From GAS368 sp965227745 (GTDB taxonomy: Bacteria; Verrucomicrobiota; Verrucomicrobiia; Opitutales; Opitutaceae): a stretch of DNA of 64,000 nt. Below, piece by piece: positions 43,685-54,455 of the stretch. The stretch lies in NCBI GenBank assembly GCA_965227745.1, contig OZ245769.1, positions 6,481,385 to 6,545,384 of the forward strand, in the 5' to 3' direction. The first letter of the stretch is position 1. The number at the start of each line of letters is the position of its first letter. Made by a program: the position numbers and the translations under genes. A model generated the notes under the pieces. The model saw only the letters and a list, made by a program, of their open reading frames with translations. It was not told where the DNA came from and did no database searches.

Positions 43685-44929
43685 ATGTCGCCTAACTTTC
43701 GCATCGCTTTCCGTTTCTTGACGGCGAAGAAGCGGGCCATGCTGATGAGCCTCTCGTGCACCGTGCTCGGAGTGGGGCTCTTCATCGTGACGCAGGCGAC
43801 GACGAGCGGCTTCGAGGAATTTTTTATCAAGACGCTCCTCGCCACCGATGGCGCGATCAAGATCGAGGACCGGCTCCAAGATACCCTCACGAGCATGGAA
43901 GCCTCGGGCAACCCGAACTTCGTGTTCACCAATCGCGAGGGCGTAAAGCTGATCGAGGGCGTGGACGAGCCTGACTTGGTGAGTACGGCGGTCCGCGAGT
44001 TTCGCAATGTGCGCGGCGTCTCGCCGGTGCTCTACGGCAACGTGCAGGTCACGAGTTCGCTGAAGACTCAGGATGCGCAGGTGCTGGGCATCGATATGGA
44101 CCGTCACCGGCAGGTCTCGGAACTCGAGCGCAAAATCATCACCCCGGGCGGCCTCGGTAAATTTCAGGAGACCCCGAGCAGCGTGATGCTCGGCCGCATC
44201 CTCGCCGAGCGCCTCGATGTGCGGGTGGACGAGCATATCATCGTCACCATCCGGGGCGAGAGCCGCCGCTATCAGATCGCCGCGATCTTCGAAACCGGGG
44301 TGCGCGACATCGACAAGAGCCGCATGTACCTCGGCCTCACCGAGGCGCGTTCGCTTTTGCACCGCCCCACGGGCGCGAGCTTCCTCCAAATCACCCTCGT
44401 CGATCCCACCCGCGCCCGCGAAGACGCGGCGCATATGGAGGAAGTCCTGCGCCACAGCGTCCGCCCGTGGCAGGAGCGCGAAAAGGAATGGCTCGGCGTG
44501 TTTCGCGCGCTGAAGGTTTCCTCGGCGATCACCGTCTTGATCTTCACGCTCATCGCCAGCCTCGCGATGTTCAACACGCTCGCCATGATCGTGCTCGAGA
44601 AGACCAAGGACATCGCGATCTTGCGCTCGATGGGCTACGAGCGGAAAGACATCACGCAAATCTTCCTCTGGCAGGCGGGCATCGTGCTCGCGATCGGGTC
44701 ACTTTTGGGCGCGCTCTTCGGGGTTGTCGTCACCTTTGTGGTGAGCCAGGTGCCGCTGCCGATTAATACGCTCTTCAAGACCGAGACGTTTATCGTCGCG
44801 TGGAATCCCTGGCACTACGTGCAGGCGATTTCCACGGCGGTCGTCATGGTGATGATTGCCAGCCTCATTCCCGCCCGCCGCGCGGCCCGCCTTGAGCCGG
44901 GTGACATCGTGCGCGGCACTGCCCAATGA
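43685..44929 (+). CDS. ABC transporter permease, FtsX/LolCE/MacB-like
   Basis: A 414-residue protein: one N-terminal span ('AMLMSLSCTVLGVGLFIVT'), a ~220-residue extracytoplasmic domain, and three C-terminal spans with 'VLIFTLIASLAMFNTLAMIV' and the family signature 'KTKDIAILRSMGYERKDITQIFL' (part shown here as AILRSMGYERKDI). This topology is that of LolC/E and the MacB membrane half. There is no fused ATPase; its ATPase is the next gene, with which it shares an ATGA overlap. With MacA-like and TolC-like partners it likely exports rather than sorts lipoproteins. Confidence 0.92.
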   Translation: MSPNFRIAFRFLTAKKRAMLMSLSCTVLGVGLFIVTQATTSGFEEFFIKTLLATDGAIKIEDRLQDTLTSMEASGNPNFVFTNREGVKLIEGVDEPDLVSTAVREFRNVRGVSPVLYGNVQVTSSLKTQDAQVLGIDMDRHRQVSELERKIITPGGLGKFQETPSSVMLGRILAERLDVRVDEHIIVTIRGESRRYQIAAIFETGVRDIDKSRMYLGLTEARSLLHRPTGASFLQITLVDPTRAREDAAHMEEVLRHSVRPWQEREKEWLGVFRALKVSSAITVLIFTLIASLAMFNTLAMIVLEKTKDIAILRSMGYERKDITQIFLWQAGIVLAIGSLLGALFGVVVTFVVSQVPLPINTLFKTETFIVAWNPWHYVQAISTAVVMVMIASLIPARRAARLEPGDIVRGTAQ

Positions 44930-45645
44930 GCACCGTCATCGCCACCGCCGCCGCGCCCGCGCCCCAATCGGGCGACTTTGCCCTGCGTTGCACCGGTCTG
45001 CAGCGTTACCTCGGGCAGGGGGATGGGCGCGTGCACGTGCTCAAGGGTGTCTCTTTCGAGGCGCGCCGGGGGCAGGTTTACGCCATCGTCGGGCCTTCGG
45101 GCTGCGGTAAATCAACCCTCCTTTACCTCCTCGGCCTCCTCGACCAGCCCGATGGCGGTCAAATCGAGATCAACGGGCAGGTCATGTCGAACAGCGATGA
45201 CTTTGCCCGGACGGCGGCGCGGGGGGCGCACATCGGGTTCGTTTTCCAATTTCACTTCCTGATGCTGGAGTTTACGGCGTTGGACAACGTCATGATGCCC
45301 ATGCGCAAGCTGGGGCGGCTGACCGTCCCCCAGATGGAAGACCGGGCGCGGATGCTCCTCGATTCCGTCGGCCTGGGGGCCAAGACCCACCGCCTCGGCA
45401 CCCAGCTTTCCGGCGGTGAGCAGCAGCGTGTGGCCGTGGCGCGGGCGCTGGCCAATCAGCCCTCGATCATCCTCGCGGATGAGCCGACTGGAAATCTCGA
45501 TGTAAAAAACTCCGGGCTGGTCTTCGACCTGCTTACCCGGTTGGCGAAAGAAAATGGCCAAGCCGTCATCCTCGTCACCCATAACCCGGAAATCGCCCAG
45601 CGGTGCGACGTCACGCGCCCGATGCGCGACGGACTGTTCGTCTAA
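44926..45645 (+). CDS. ABC transporter ATP-binding protein, LolD/MacB-type
   Basis: A 239-residue protein. Walker A 'GPSGCGKSTLLYLLG' (about residues 45-59), the Q-loop 'FVFQFHFLMLEFTALDNVM', the signature 'LSGGEQQRVAVARALANQ', Walker B 'IILADEPTGNLD' and the H-loop 'VILVTHNP' are all intact. The first ~20 residues are a disordered Ala-rich extension. It overlaps the permease stop by four bases (ATGA) and completes the tripartite exporter. No regulator of this operon is visible. Confidence 0.95.
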   Translation: MSTVIATAAAPAPQSGDFALRCTGLQRYLGQGDGRVHVLKGVSFEARRGQVYAIVGPSGCGKSTLLYLLGLLDQPDGGQIEINGQVMSNSDDFARTAARGAHIGFVFQFHFLMLEFTALDNVMMPMRKLGRLTVPQMEDRARMLLDSVGLGAKTHRLGTQLSGGEQQRVAVARALANQPSIILADEPTGNLDVKNSGLVFDLLTRLAKENGQAVILVTHNPEIAQRCDVTRPMRDGLFV

Positions 45646-45794
45646 TCGCGTCTGGCTCGGTGATAAGCACCGCGGCGTCAAGCGCCTGCGCTGGCTAATT
45701 CTTACGGCGTAAAAAAATCAGCCGGAAATTTTGGTTTACAAGCCAAACGCCTCACCCTTCTTTCGACAGCGATTCCAACCACTTCACCGTCCCC

Positions 45795-45986
45795 GTGAGC
45801 CACGACCCATCGCGAAAACAATTCTTTGCCAAGCTCCTCGGAGCGGCTGCTGCCGTCAGCATCGCCCCGCAGATCCTCGCAAAGAGCGCGTCGTCCAACT
45901 CCACGCCCGCATCCCCGGCCGCTCCCGCGCCGGTGATCGTGCGCCCCGAAGTCCGCGCGGTCGCCCGCCGCGCTGATTCCGTCTGA
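45795..45986 (+). CDS. Small Tat-signal-like leader protein ahead of actA
   Basis: A 63-residue frame from GTG 45795. The N-terminus 'SHDPSRKQFFAKLLGAAAAV' resembles a twin-arginine signal (Arg-Lys in place of Arg-Arg), followed by a cleavage-like 'ILAKSA' and an Ala/Pro-rich tail ending 'VRPEVRAVARRADSV'. Apart from the signal there is no domain. It ends 25 bases before actA in the same strand, so it is probably part of the operon. Whether the protein is kept or is only a leader cannot be told. Confidence 0.55.
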   Translation: MSHDPSRKQFFAKLLGAAAAVSIAPQILAKSASSNSTPASPAAPAPVIVRPEVRAVARRADSV

Positions 45987-46011
45987 CCCGCGGCCCGGAG
46001 ACCACCAGCCC

Positions 46012-46671
46012 ATGTCGAAACTTTTCCCGAAGTCGGCGAACAAGCTTCCCTTCCAGATTATCATTTATCTGGGGGTGCTCGTTTGTGCCGCGACCGCCGG
46101 CGTAACGTATTACATGACGCCGAAGTACACGCGCGTCGGTTACGCCCCCATCCAACCCGTGCCGTTCAGCCACGCGCAGCACGTGAAAGAAGTCGGCTTG
46201 GACTGTCGTTACTGCCATTCGAACGTCGACAAATCGGGGCACTCGAATGTTCCCACTTCCCAGACGTGCATGAACTGCCACAATCAGATCAAGACCAACA
46301 GCCCGCTGCTCGCCCCCGTCCGCGAGAGCGCCGCGACGGGCAAGCCCGTTCCGTGGGTCTGGATCCACAAGACGCCCGACTACGCTTACTTTAACCACTC
46401 CATCCACGTGAACCGCGGCGTTTCCTGCGTCGAGTGTCACGGCAAGGTCAATGAGATGGATACCGTCACGCACATGCAGCCGCTCTCCATGAGCTTCTGC
46501 TTGGATTGCCATCGCGATCCCGCGAGCCGCCTTCGTAACCCGAAGGATGTGTTCAACCTCGATTCCAAGCGCCTCGCCGACCAGGGCGATGCGGGTAAGG
46601 AACAGGCCTCCAAGTTCGTGCACGACTGGAAAGTGAAACCTCCTCAGAGCTGCTCCGGCTGCCATCGATGA
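46012..46671 (+). CDS. actA: Alternative complex III subunit ActA, pentaheme c-type cytochrome
   Basis: A 219-residue protein with one N-terminal span ('FQIIIYLGVLVCAATAGVTY') and exactly five heme-c motifs: CRYCH, CMNCH, CVECH, CLDCH and CSGCH. This count and length match ActA, the periplasmic electron-collecting subunit of alternative complex III. His residues outside the motifs ('PFSHAQHVKEVG', 'YFNHSIHVN') can supply sixth ligands. Its stop overlaps the actB start (ATGA), so it is translated in concert with actB. Confidence 0.95.
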   Translation: MSKLFPKSANKLPFQIIIYLGVLVCAATAGVTYYMTPKYTRVGYAPIQPVPFSHAQHVKEVGLDCRYCHSNVDKSGHSNVPTSQTCMNCHNQIKTNSPLLAPVRESAATGKPVPWVWIHKTPDYAYFNHSIHVNRGVSCVECHGKVNEMDTVTHMQPLSMSFCLDCHRDPASRLRNPKDVFNLDSKRLADQGDAGKEQASKFVHDWKVKPPQSCSGCHR

Positions 46672-49600
46672 AACGCATATTCGAACATCCCGCTCCGTCG
46701 GCACGTGAGCTGAACGGCCCGAAATACTGGCGCAGCCTCGATGAACTCTCGGCTTCGCCCGGGTTCATGGACCAGTTGAAGCGCGAGTTCCCCCAGGGAG
46801 CCGCGGAATTGGAAGGCGTTGATCGCCGCCAGTTCATGAAGATCATGGCGGCCTCCTTTGCCCTCGGTGGCATCGGTCTCGCCGGTTGCCGTCGTCCCGA
46901 GGTCAATATTCTGCCGTTCGGCAAGTCCGTCGAGGGCATCATCCCCGGTCTCCCTCAATACTACGCCACGGCGATGCCCCTGCGCGGCTCCGCCATCCCG
47001 CTCCTCGCCGAGACTCACCAGGGTCGTCCGACGAAGCTCGAAGGTAATCCGACTTACACGCCGCACGGTGGCGCGAGTTCGCTGCTGGCTCAGGCTTCCA
47101 TCCTCGATCTTTACGATCCGGATCGCGCCACGGTTCACACCGCCAAGGGTGGGGCCGTGCTCGATGCCGCGAAGGTCAACGATCTCCTCGCGACCATCGG
47201 CAAGAATTACACGACCTCCGGCGGCGAAGGCCTGGCCTTCCTCGCGGACCAATCGTCGTCGCCGACGCGCGCCCGCCTCGTGGCGAAGCTCCGCGCGAAG
47301 TTCCCCAAGGCCACGTGGGCCGAGTACGAGCCCGTGACCGATGAGCCGCCGGCCGCAGCCGCGCAGGCGGCGTTTGGCGCGAGCGTCAAACCCATCTACC
47401 AGTTCGCCAGCGCGAAGCGCATCCTCTCGCTCGACGCGGATTTCTTCCACGCCGAAGCCGGTCACCTCTACTACGCGCGCGAATTCGCCAAGGGCCGCCG
47501 GGTCAAGAAGACCACGGACGCGATGAACCGCCTCTATGTGGCGGAGAGTTCCTTTACGCTCACGGGCAGCATGGCGGATCACCGCCTCCGCCTCGCTTCG
47601 AGCCACATGCTCGCCCTCGCCGCCGCGCTCGCGGGCAAGGTCCTTACCACCGATACGTTCAAGCCCTTCACCGACGGTCTCGATGAGTCCTTGGTGAAAG
47701 CCAAGTGGATCGAAGAGTGCGCCAATGATCTCCTCGCGCACAAGGGCGAGTGCCTCGTGGTCGCCGGCTCGCACCTCCCTGCTTCGGTGCACGCGCTGGC
47801 CTACGCGATGAACGCGTTTTTGGGCAACCTCGGCAAGACGGTCGATTTCGTCGAGATCGAGGCCGCCACGGCTGCCAGCATCACGACGCTCGCGACCGCC
47901 ATCAAGGGCGGCTCGGTCAAGACCCTCGTGGTCCTCGGTGGTAATCCCGCTTACAACGCTCCCGCCGACCTCGGTTGGGCGGCACTGCAGAAGTCCGTGG
48001 GTGAAGTGGTCCGCTGGGGCTATTACGCCGACGAGTCCTCTGCGGGCGCGACGCATATCGCCGCCGCGCACTACCTCGAATCTTGGGGCGACGCTCGCAC
48101 GCACGATGGCACCATCGTGCCGGTGCAGCCGATGATCCTTCCGCTCTTCGGCGGCCTCACCCAGCTCGAAGTGATCGCCAAGATCCTCGGCGAAGCGAAT
48201 ACCGATGGTTTCGCGCTCGTTTCCGAGACGATCACCCCGCTGGCCGGTGGCAACGCCGAGAAGGCGATGCGCCGCTTCCTGCACGACGGTATCCTCGAGG
48301 GTTCCGCCTACAAGAAGGCCACGGTGGCCTACAATCAGACCCGCGTCGGCGCGCTGCTGGCCGCCTCCGCGCCGAAGAAGCTCGAGACGCTTTCGCTCAA
48401 GAACCTTGAAGTTCGTTTCGTCACCGATCACAAGATGGATGACGGCCGTTTCAATAATAACGGTTGGCTCCAGGAGTGCCCTGACCCGATGACGAAGATC
48501 TCGTGGGACAACGCCATCATGGTGAGCCCGCGTCTCGGTAAGGAGCTGGGCGTCGCGCCGGAAGGTGCGAAGATCCCGGTCGCCCGCGTCGAGGAGAACG
48601 ACTTTTTCATCGGCAAGGAAAACGCTCACGTTTTCACGCTCACCGTCGGCGGCAAGACCGTCACGGGCCCCGTGCACATCCAGCCCGGTCTGGCCAACTA
48701 CACGGTCGTCGTCGCCCTCGGCTACGGTCGTACGGTAACCGGTCACGTCGGCAAGGGTGCGGGCTTCGATGCCTACCCGATCCGCACGAGCGCCGCGCCT
48801 GATTTCGTCACGGGTGGTACGCTGTCCGATACGGGTACTCGCATGCTTCTCGCGAATACGCAGGAGCACTGGTCGATGGAAGGCCGCGACATCGTACGCG
48901 AGGCCAACTTCGAGAAGACCGGCGACGGCAACAGCTTCCAGGACAATCCCGGTTACGTCGATACCATTGGTACGGAGTCACACTCGCCCGCCATCTACGG
49001 CGCGGAGAATACTCCGATCAACGAGAACAAGCTCTCCGAGGCGGAGCGCGCCAAGCTCACCTCCCAACGCGCCAAGGAAATCCCGCGCGGTGGCTCGATG
49101 TACAGCACGCCGAAGTTCGACGGCCACCACCAGTGGGGCATGTCGATCGACCTCAACACCTGCATCGGCTGCAATGCCTGCGTGGTCGCGTGTCAGGCCG
49201 AGAACAATATTCCGATCGTGGGTAAGGACCAAGTGCTGCGCGGCCGCGAGATGCACTGGATCCGCCTCGACCGTTACTACTCTGACGGGAAGATTGAGGG
49301 TGCCGCCTTCGGTGGCCCCGGCAACAAGGAGATTCCGGAAGACCCGCAGGTCTCGCTCCAGCCCGTCGCTTGCGCCCAGTGTGAGCTCGCTCCGTGCGAG
49401 ACCGTGTGCCCCGTCAATGCCACCGTGCATGACGACGAAGGCCTCAACACGATGGCTTACAATCGCTGCATCGGTACCCGTTACTGCGCAAACAACTGCC
49501 CGTACAAGGTCCGCCGCTTCAATTTCTTCGACTTCAACCTCCGCCAGCTCGACAGCCTCTACCTCGGCCAAGCCGGTCCGAAGGGCATGCCCGAGCTCGT

Positions 49601-50155
49601 CAAGATGGTGAAGAACCCGGAAGTCACGATCCGCATGCGCGGCGTGATGGAGAAGTGCACGTACTGCGTGCAGCGCATCCAAAACGGCAAGATCCAGCAC
49701 AAGGTAAAACTCGTGCAAGAGGGTAAGGTGAATCCGACGATCGATCCCAAGGAGTTCGAGAAGCAGTTCCCCGTTCCCGACGGCACGATCAAGACCGCCT
49801 GCCAGCAGGTTTGCCCGGTGGAAGCCATCGTCTTCGGCAATATCGACGACGAGACCAGCGCGGTCTCCAAGGCCAAGGCGCTCCAGCAGGACTACTCCTT
49901 GCTCGGTTATCTCAACATCCGTCCACGTACCACTTATCTCGGTAAGCTGCGCAACCCGAATCCCAAGATGCCCGATTATCAGGCGCTGCCGCTCAGTCGC
50001 GTCGAGTACAACAAGAAGAACGGTACGGGCCACGAGGAAGCGGGCCACGGTCACGAGTCCGGCGGGCACGAAGCCCCCGGTCACGGTGCCGAGCCGAAGA
50101 AGAAGGAAGGCCACGGTTCCATCTCAGCCGCCAACCGTTTCGGAGGACTTAGCTA

Positions 50156-50156
<1 letters not shown>
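46668..50156 (+). CDS. actB: Alternative complex III subunit ActB, molybdopterin-like plus iron-sulfur protein
   Basis: A 1162-residue protein, the usual fused length of ActB. A Tat-like signal with Arg53-Arg54 ('VDRRQFMKIMAASFALGG') is followed by a molybdopterin-oxidoreductase fold that in ActB lacks the cofactor, then an FeS domain: Cys motifs CIGCNACVVAC (~834), CAQCELAPCETVC (~902), CIGTRYCANNC (~933), CTYC (~996) and CQQVCPVEA (~1045), which make three [4Fe-4S] clusters and one [3Fe-4S] cluster in this family. The tail is His/Gly-rich. It oxidises the quinol-reduced hemes or passes electrons onward. It overlaps both actA and actC by a few bases. Confidence 0.95.
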
Positions 50157-51628
<1,472 letters not shown>

Positions 51629-51634
51629 TCGACC

Positions 51635-52168
51635 ATGGCTGCTCAATCCTACGGCTTGATTGCCACCTTCGACACCACGCCTGACCTGTACCACGCGGCA
51701 CAGCAGGTGCGCGATGCCGGTTACCGTAAGTGGGACTGCATCACGCCCTTCCCCGTGCACGGTCTCGATGGCGCGATGGGCCTCAAGCGCTCCATCGTCC
51801 CGCGCATTTCCCTCGCGGGCGGTATCACCGGTTTCTGCACCGGCATGTCCATGATCTTCTGGACCGGCGCGGTGGACTACCAGATCACGGTCGGCGGCAA
51901 GCCGCTGTTCAGCCCGATGTTCGCCTTCCCGGTGAGCTATGAGCTGACGATTCTCTTCACGGCATTCGCCACGATCGGCGGCATGCTCTTCCTGAACGGT
52001 CTCCCGATGCACTATCATCCCGTACTGAAGTACGAGCATATCCGTCGCGGCATGGACGACCAGTTCTTCATCGTGATCGAGGCCAGCGACCCGCGCTTCA
52101 ACCTCGCCAATACCAAGGCCCTGCTCGAAAAGGCCGGCGGTAAAAACATCTCGGAACTCGAGGCCTGA
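51635..52168 (+). CDS. actD: Alternative complex III subunit ActD (DUF3341)
   Basis: A 177-residue protein with the DUF3341 hallmarks 'FDTTPDLYHAAQQVRDAG', 'KWDCITPFPVHGLDGAMGL' and two central spans ('LTILFTAFATIGGMLFLNGL'), followed by 'HPVLKYEHIRRGMDDQFFIV'. ActD is the small membrane subunit that packs against ActC in alternative complex III; it has no cofactor. It starts 6 bases after actC and ends 3 bases before actE. Confidence 0.95.
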   Translation: MAAQSYGLIATFDTTPDLYHAAQQVRDAGYRKWDCITPFPVHGLDGAMGLKRSIVPRISLAGGITGFCTGMSMIFWTGAVDYQITVGGKPLFSPMFAFPVSYELTILFTAFATIGGMLFLNGLPMHYHPVLKYEHIRRGMDDQFFIVIEASDPRFNLANTKALLEKAGGKNISELEA

Positions 52169-52171
52169 GCC

Positions 52172-52816
52172 ATGCGTACCGTCTACCTCGTCACCGCTTT
52201 CGTCGGAGTGCTCATCGTGTCGATCTTCGGATTCCGCGGCACTACGTTCACCCAGCCGCCCATCGACGTCTTCCCCGAGTGGGCCTTCCCCGGCATGAAG
52301 CATCAGCCCAAGCTGCGCCCGCAAGCCGCGAGCGACTTCTTCGCCGACGGCCGCGCCGACCGCATGCCGGTTGAGCACACCGTCATGCGTGGCATGCTCC
52401 GGGAGGACTCCGCCTTGAACACCGGCAAGAATGAAGCCGGTGCCTTCGTTAAGGGCTTCCCGTCCGCCGTCACCGTCGATCTCAAGTTCCTCCAGCGCGG
52501 CAAGGATCGCTATGAAATCTACTGCCTGCCCTGCCACAGCGCCGTCGGCGATGGCAATGGCATGACCAAGCAGTACGGCATGGGCGCGACGCCGACCTAC
52601 CACGACGACCGCCTCCGCAAGATGCCCGAGGGCGAGCTTTTCAACACGATCACCGTGGGCTCACCAAACAAGAACATGCAGCCCTACGCGGACAAACTCG
52701 CCCCCGAGGACCGTTGGGCAGTCGTCGCCTACGTCCGCGCTCTCCAGCGCGCTCAACAGGGCACGCTGGCTGACGTCACCGACACCGCGGCCAAACAATC
52801 TCTCAGTCAAAAATGA
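52172..52816 (+). CDS. actE: Alternative complex III subunit ActE, monoheme cytochrome c
   Basis: A 214-residue protein with an N-terminal hydrophobic stretch ('TVYLVTAFVGVLIVSIFGF') as signal or anchor and one heme motif, Cys118-Leu-Pro-Cys121-His122. 'NKNMQPYADKLAPEDRW' supplies the likely axial Met. No lipobox Cys is seen after the hydrophobic stretch, unlike ActE proteins described as lipoproteins, so here the protein is probably anchored by the helix. It is the electron exit heme to a soluble cytochrome or a partner oxidase. Its stop overlaps the actF start (ATGA). Confidence 0.93.
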   Translation: MRTVYLVTAFVGVLIVSIFGFRGTTFTQPPIDVFPEWAFPGMKHQPKLRPQAASDFFADGRADRMPVEHTVMRGMLREDSALNTGKNEAGAFVKGFPSAVTVDLKFLQRGKDRYEIYCLPCHSAVGDGNGMTKQYGMGATPTYHDDRLRKMPEGELFNTITVGSPNKNMQPYADKLAPEDRWAVVAYVRALQRAQQGTLADVTDTAAKQSLSQK

Positions 52817-54090
52817 GCAGCTCGCACGCAGCCCCCGCCCCCGTGGCCCTCTCCGCCGCAGCCTCCCCGGCTTCGTCGGCGGGCAAGGCGCTTACGGTTG
52901 GCCTGATCGGCCTCGGCCTCACCGCCGTCGGTCTCGTCGTGTCCCCCGCGGAGCATGTGGCGACGTCCTACCTCGTAGGCATCACCTACTGCACGGCGAT
53001 CACGATCGGCATGTTCATGCTGATCATGATTCACCACATCGTGGATGCTTCCTGGTCGGTGGTCATCCGCCGTCAGTTCGAGCACGGCACCAAGGCCTTC
53101 CTGTGGCTGGCCGTCCTTTTCCTCCCGCTCGTCCTGGCGTCCCTGTTCTATAAGCACGACTTGATCTGGCCGTGGATGGAGCCGACGCACGTGATGCACG
53201 GTGGCCACGAAGTCGCGCACGATCCCCTCTACGTCAAGAAGTCGGGCTTCCTCAGCGTCACCGGCTTTTTGATCGGTACGTTTGGCACGCTCGCCCTCAT
53301 GATGTTGGTCTCCTCCCAACTGCGGAAGAATTCGAGCAATCAAGATTTGGATGGCGACCCGAAGTGGACCTTCAAGAACCGCAAGACGGCGGCCTACGGC
53401 TTGCCCATCGGTGCGTTCGGCCTGACCGCCATCGCGATCTTCTGGGTCAAGTCCCTCGAGTATCACTGGTACTCCACCATGTACGGTGTGTGGTTTTTCG
53501 CCAACTGCGTGCGCGGTGCGCTCGCGGTCGGTGTGATCATCATGGTCTGGCTGTGGAATCGCGGCGACTACAAGGGTATCCTCAACAAGAATCACTTCTA
53601 CTCGATCGGTATGCTGAGCTTCGCGTTCACGGTCTTCTGGGCCTACGTGACGTTCTCGCAGTACTTCCTGATCTGGAATGCCAACGTCCCCGAGGAAACC
53701 TTCTGGTACAACCTGCGTGAGTTGAACCACGACGGCTCGACCAACCAATGGTGGTACGTCGGTCTCGTGATTCTCTTCGGTCACTTCTTCTTCCCGTTCC
53801 TCTTCCTCCTTTCCTACAAGTTCAAGATCAAGCACAGCACCATCAAGTTCATCTCGTGCTGGATCCTCGCGATCATCTTGATCGACTTGTGCTACAACAT
53901 TTTGCCCGCCCTCAAGGACGAGCACGGTGATTCGCTGCCGTTCTTCTCGATCCGTCTGCTGTGGGTCCTGACCTCGGTTATCGGCGTCGGCGGCGTCTGT
54001 GTTTGGTCCTACCTGAAGAGCTTCCCGACCACCAAGCTCATCCCGATCCGCGATCCGCGCATCGTCGAGAGCCTCACGTACCATGAGTGA
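52813..54090 (+). CDS. actF: Alternative complex III subunit ActF
   Basis: A 425-residue integral protein with about ten spans and the family stretches 'GITYCTAITIGMFMLIMIHH', 'ASWSVVIRRQFEHGTKAFLW', 'SFAFTVFWAYVTFSQYFLIW' and 'YVGLVILFGHFFFPFLFLLS'. ActF is a relative of ActC and forms the second NrfD-like half of alternative complex III. It overlaps the following small gene by eight bases. Confidence 0.95.
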   Translation: MSSSHAAPAPVALSAAASPASSAGKALTVGLIGLGLTAVGLVVSPAEHVATSYLVGITYCTAITIGMFMLIMIHHIVDASWSVVIRRQFEHGTKAFLWLAVLFLPLVLASLFYKHDLIWPWMEPTHVMHGGHEVAHDPLYVKKSGFLSVTGFLIGTFGTLALMMLVSSQLRKNSSNQDLDGDPKWTFKNRKTAAYGLPIGAFGLTAIAIFWVKSLEYHWYSTMYGVWFFANCVRGALAVGVIIMVWLWNRGDYKGILNKNHFYSIGMLSFAFTVFWAYVTFSQYFLIWNANVPEETFWYNLRELNHDGSTNQWWYVGLVILFGHFFFPFLFLLSYKFKIKHSTIKFISCWILAIILIDLCYNILPALKDEHGDSLPFFSIRLLWVLTSVIGVGGVCVWSYLKSFPTTKLIPIRDPRIVESLTYHE

Positions 54091-54442
54091 TACACCCGCT
54101 CCAACTCCGCGTCCCGTGGCGCTGATCACGACGCTGTTTATTTTCGCCCTCGTGGCGGTCGGCTTCTTCGTGGTGAAGCACTACTACACTCCGGCGGCCG
54201 CTTCCCCGTTTAACCAGACGGCGGAAAATCTCGTGATCGTCGATCCGAAGACCAACAAGCCGACGGATGTCGCTTGGAAAGCTACGCCCGCGTCGCGTCA
54301 AAAGGCGCTCGTTGATTTGAAAGAAAAGCAGGCCAAGCAGGCTTCCTCTTACGCGTGGGTCGATCAGAAGGCCGGTGTCGTCCAGCTCCCGATCGAACGC
54401 GCGATGCAACTGACCGCCGAGCAATACGGCTCCAAGAAGTAA
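54083..54442 (+). CDS. Small single-span protein of the alternative complex III operon
   Basis: A 119-residue protein: a single N-terminal span ('LITTLFIFALVAVGFFVVKH') and a soluble tail ending in 'YAWVDQKAGVVQLPIERAMQ', a motif that recurs in small subunits near respiratory operons in several phyla as I recall it. It has no heme or metal motif. Placed between actF and the CcoN-like gene and overlapping actF, it may be an accessory subunit that links the two modules. Function unassigned. Confidence 0.75.
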   Translation: MSDTPAPTPRPVALITTLFIFALVAVGFFVVKHYYTPAAASPFNQTAENLVIVDPKTNKPTDVAWKATPASRQKALVDLKEKQAKQASSYAWVDQKAGVVQLPIERAMQLTAEQYGSKK

Positions 54443-54455
54443 TCACCCTCTCTCG

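Noticed and set aside
42494..44659. 721-codon frame antisense to the exporter adaptor and permease
   Set aside because: Shadow of two genes with strong family motifs.
46644..48869. 741-codon frame antisense to actB
   Set aside because: Composition-driven shadow; actB has complete FeS motifs and fits the operon.
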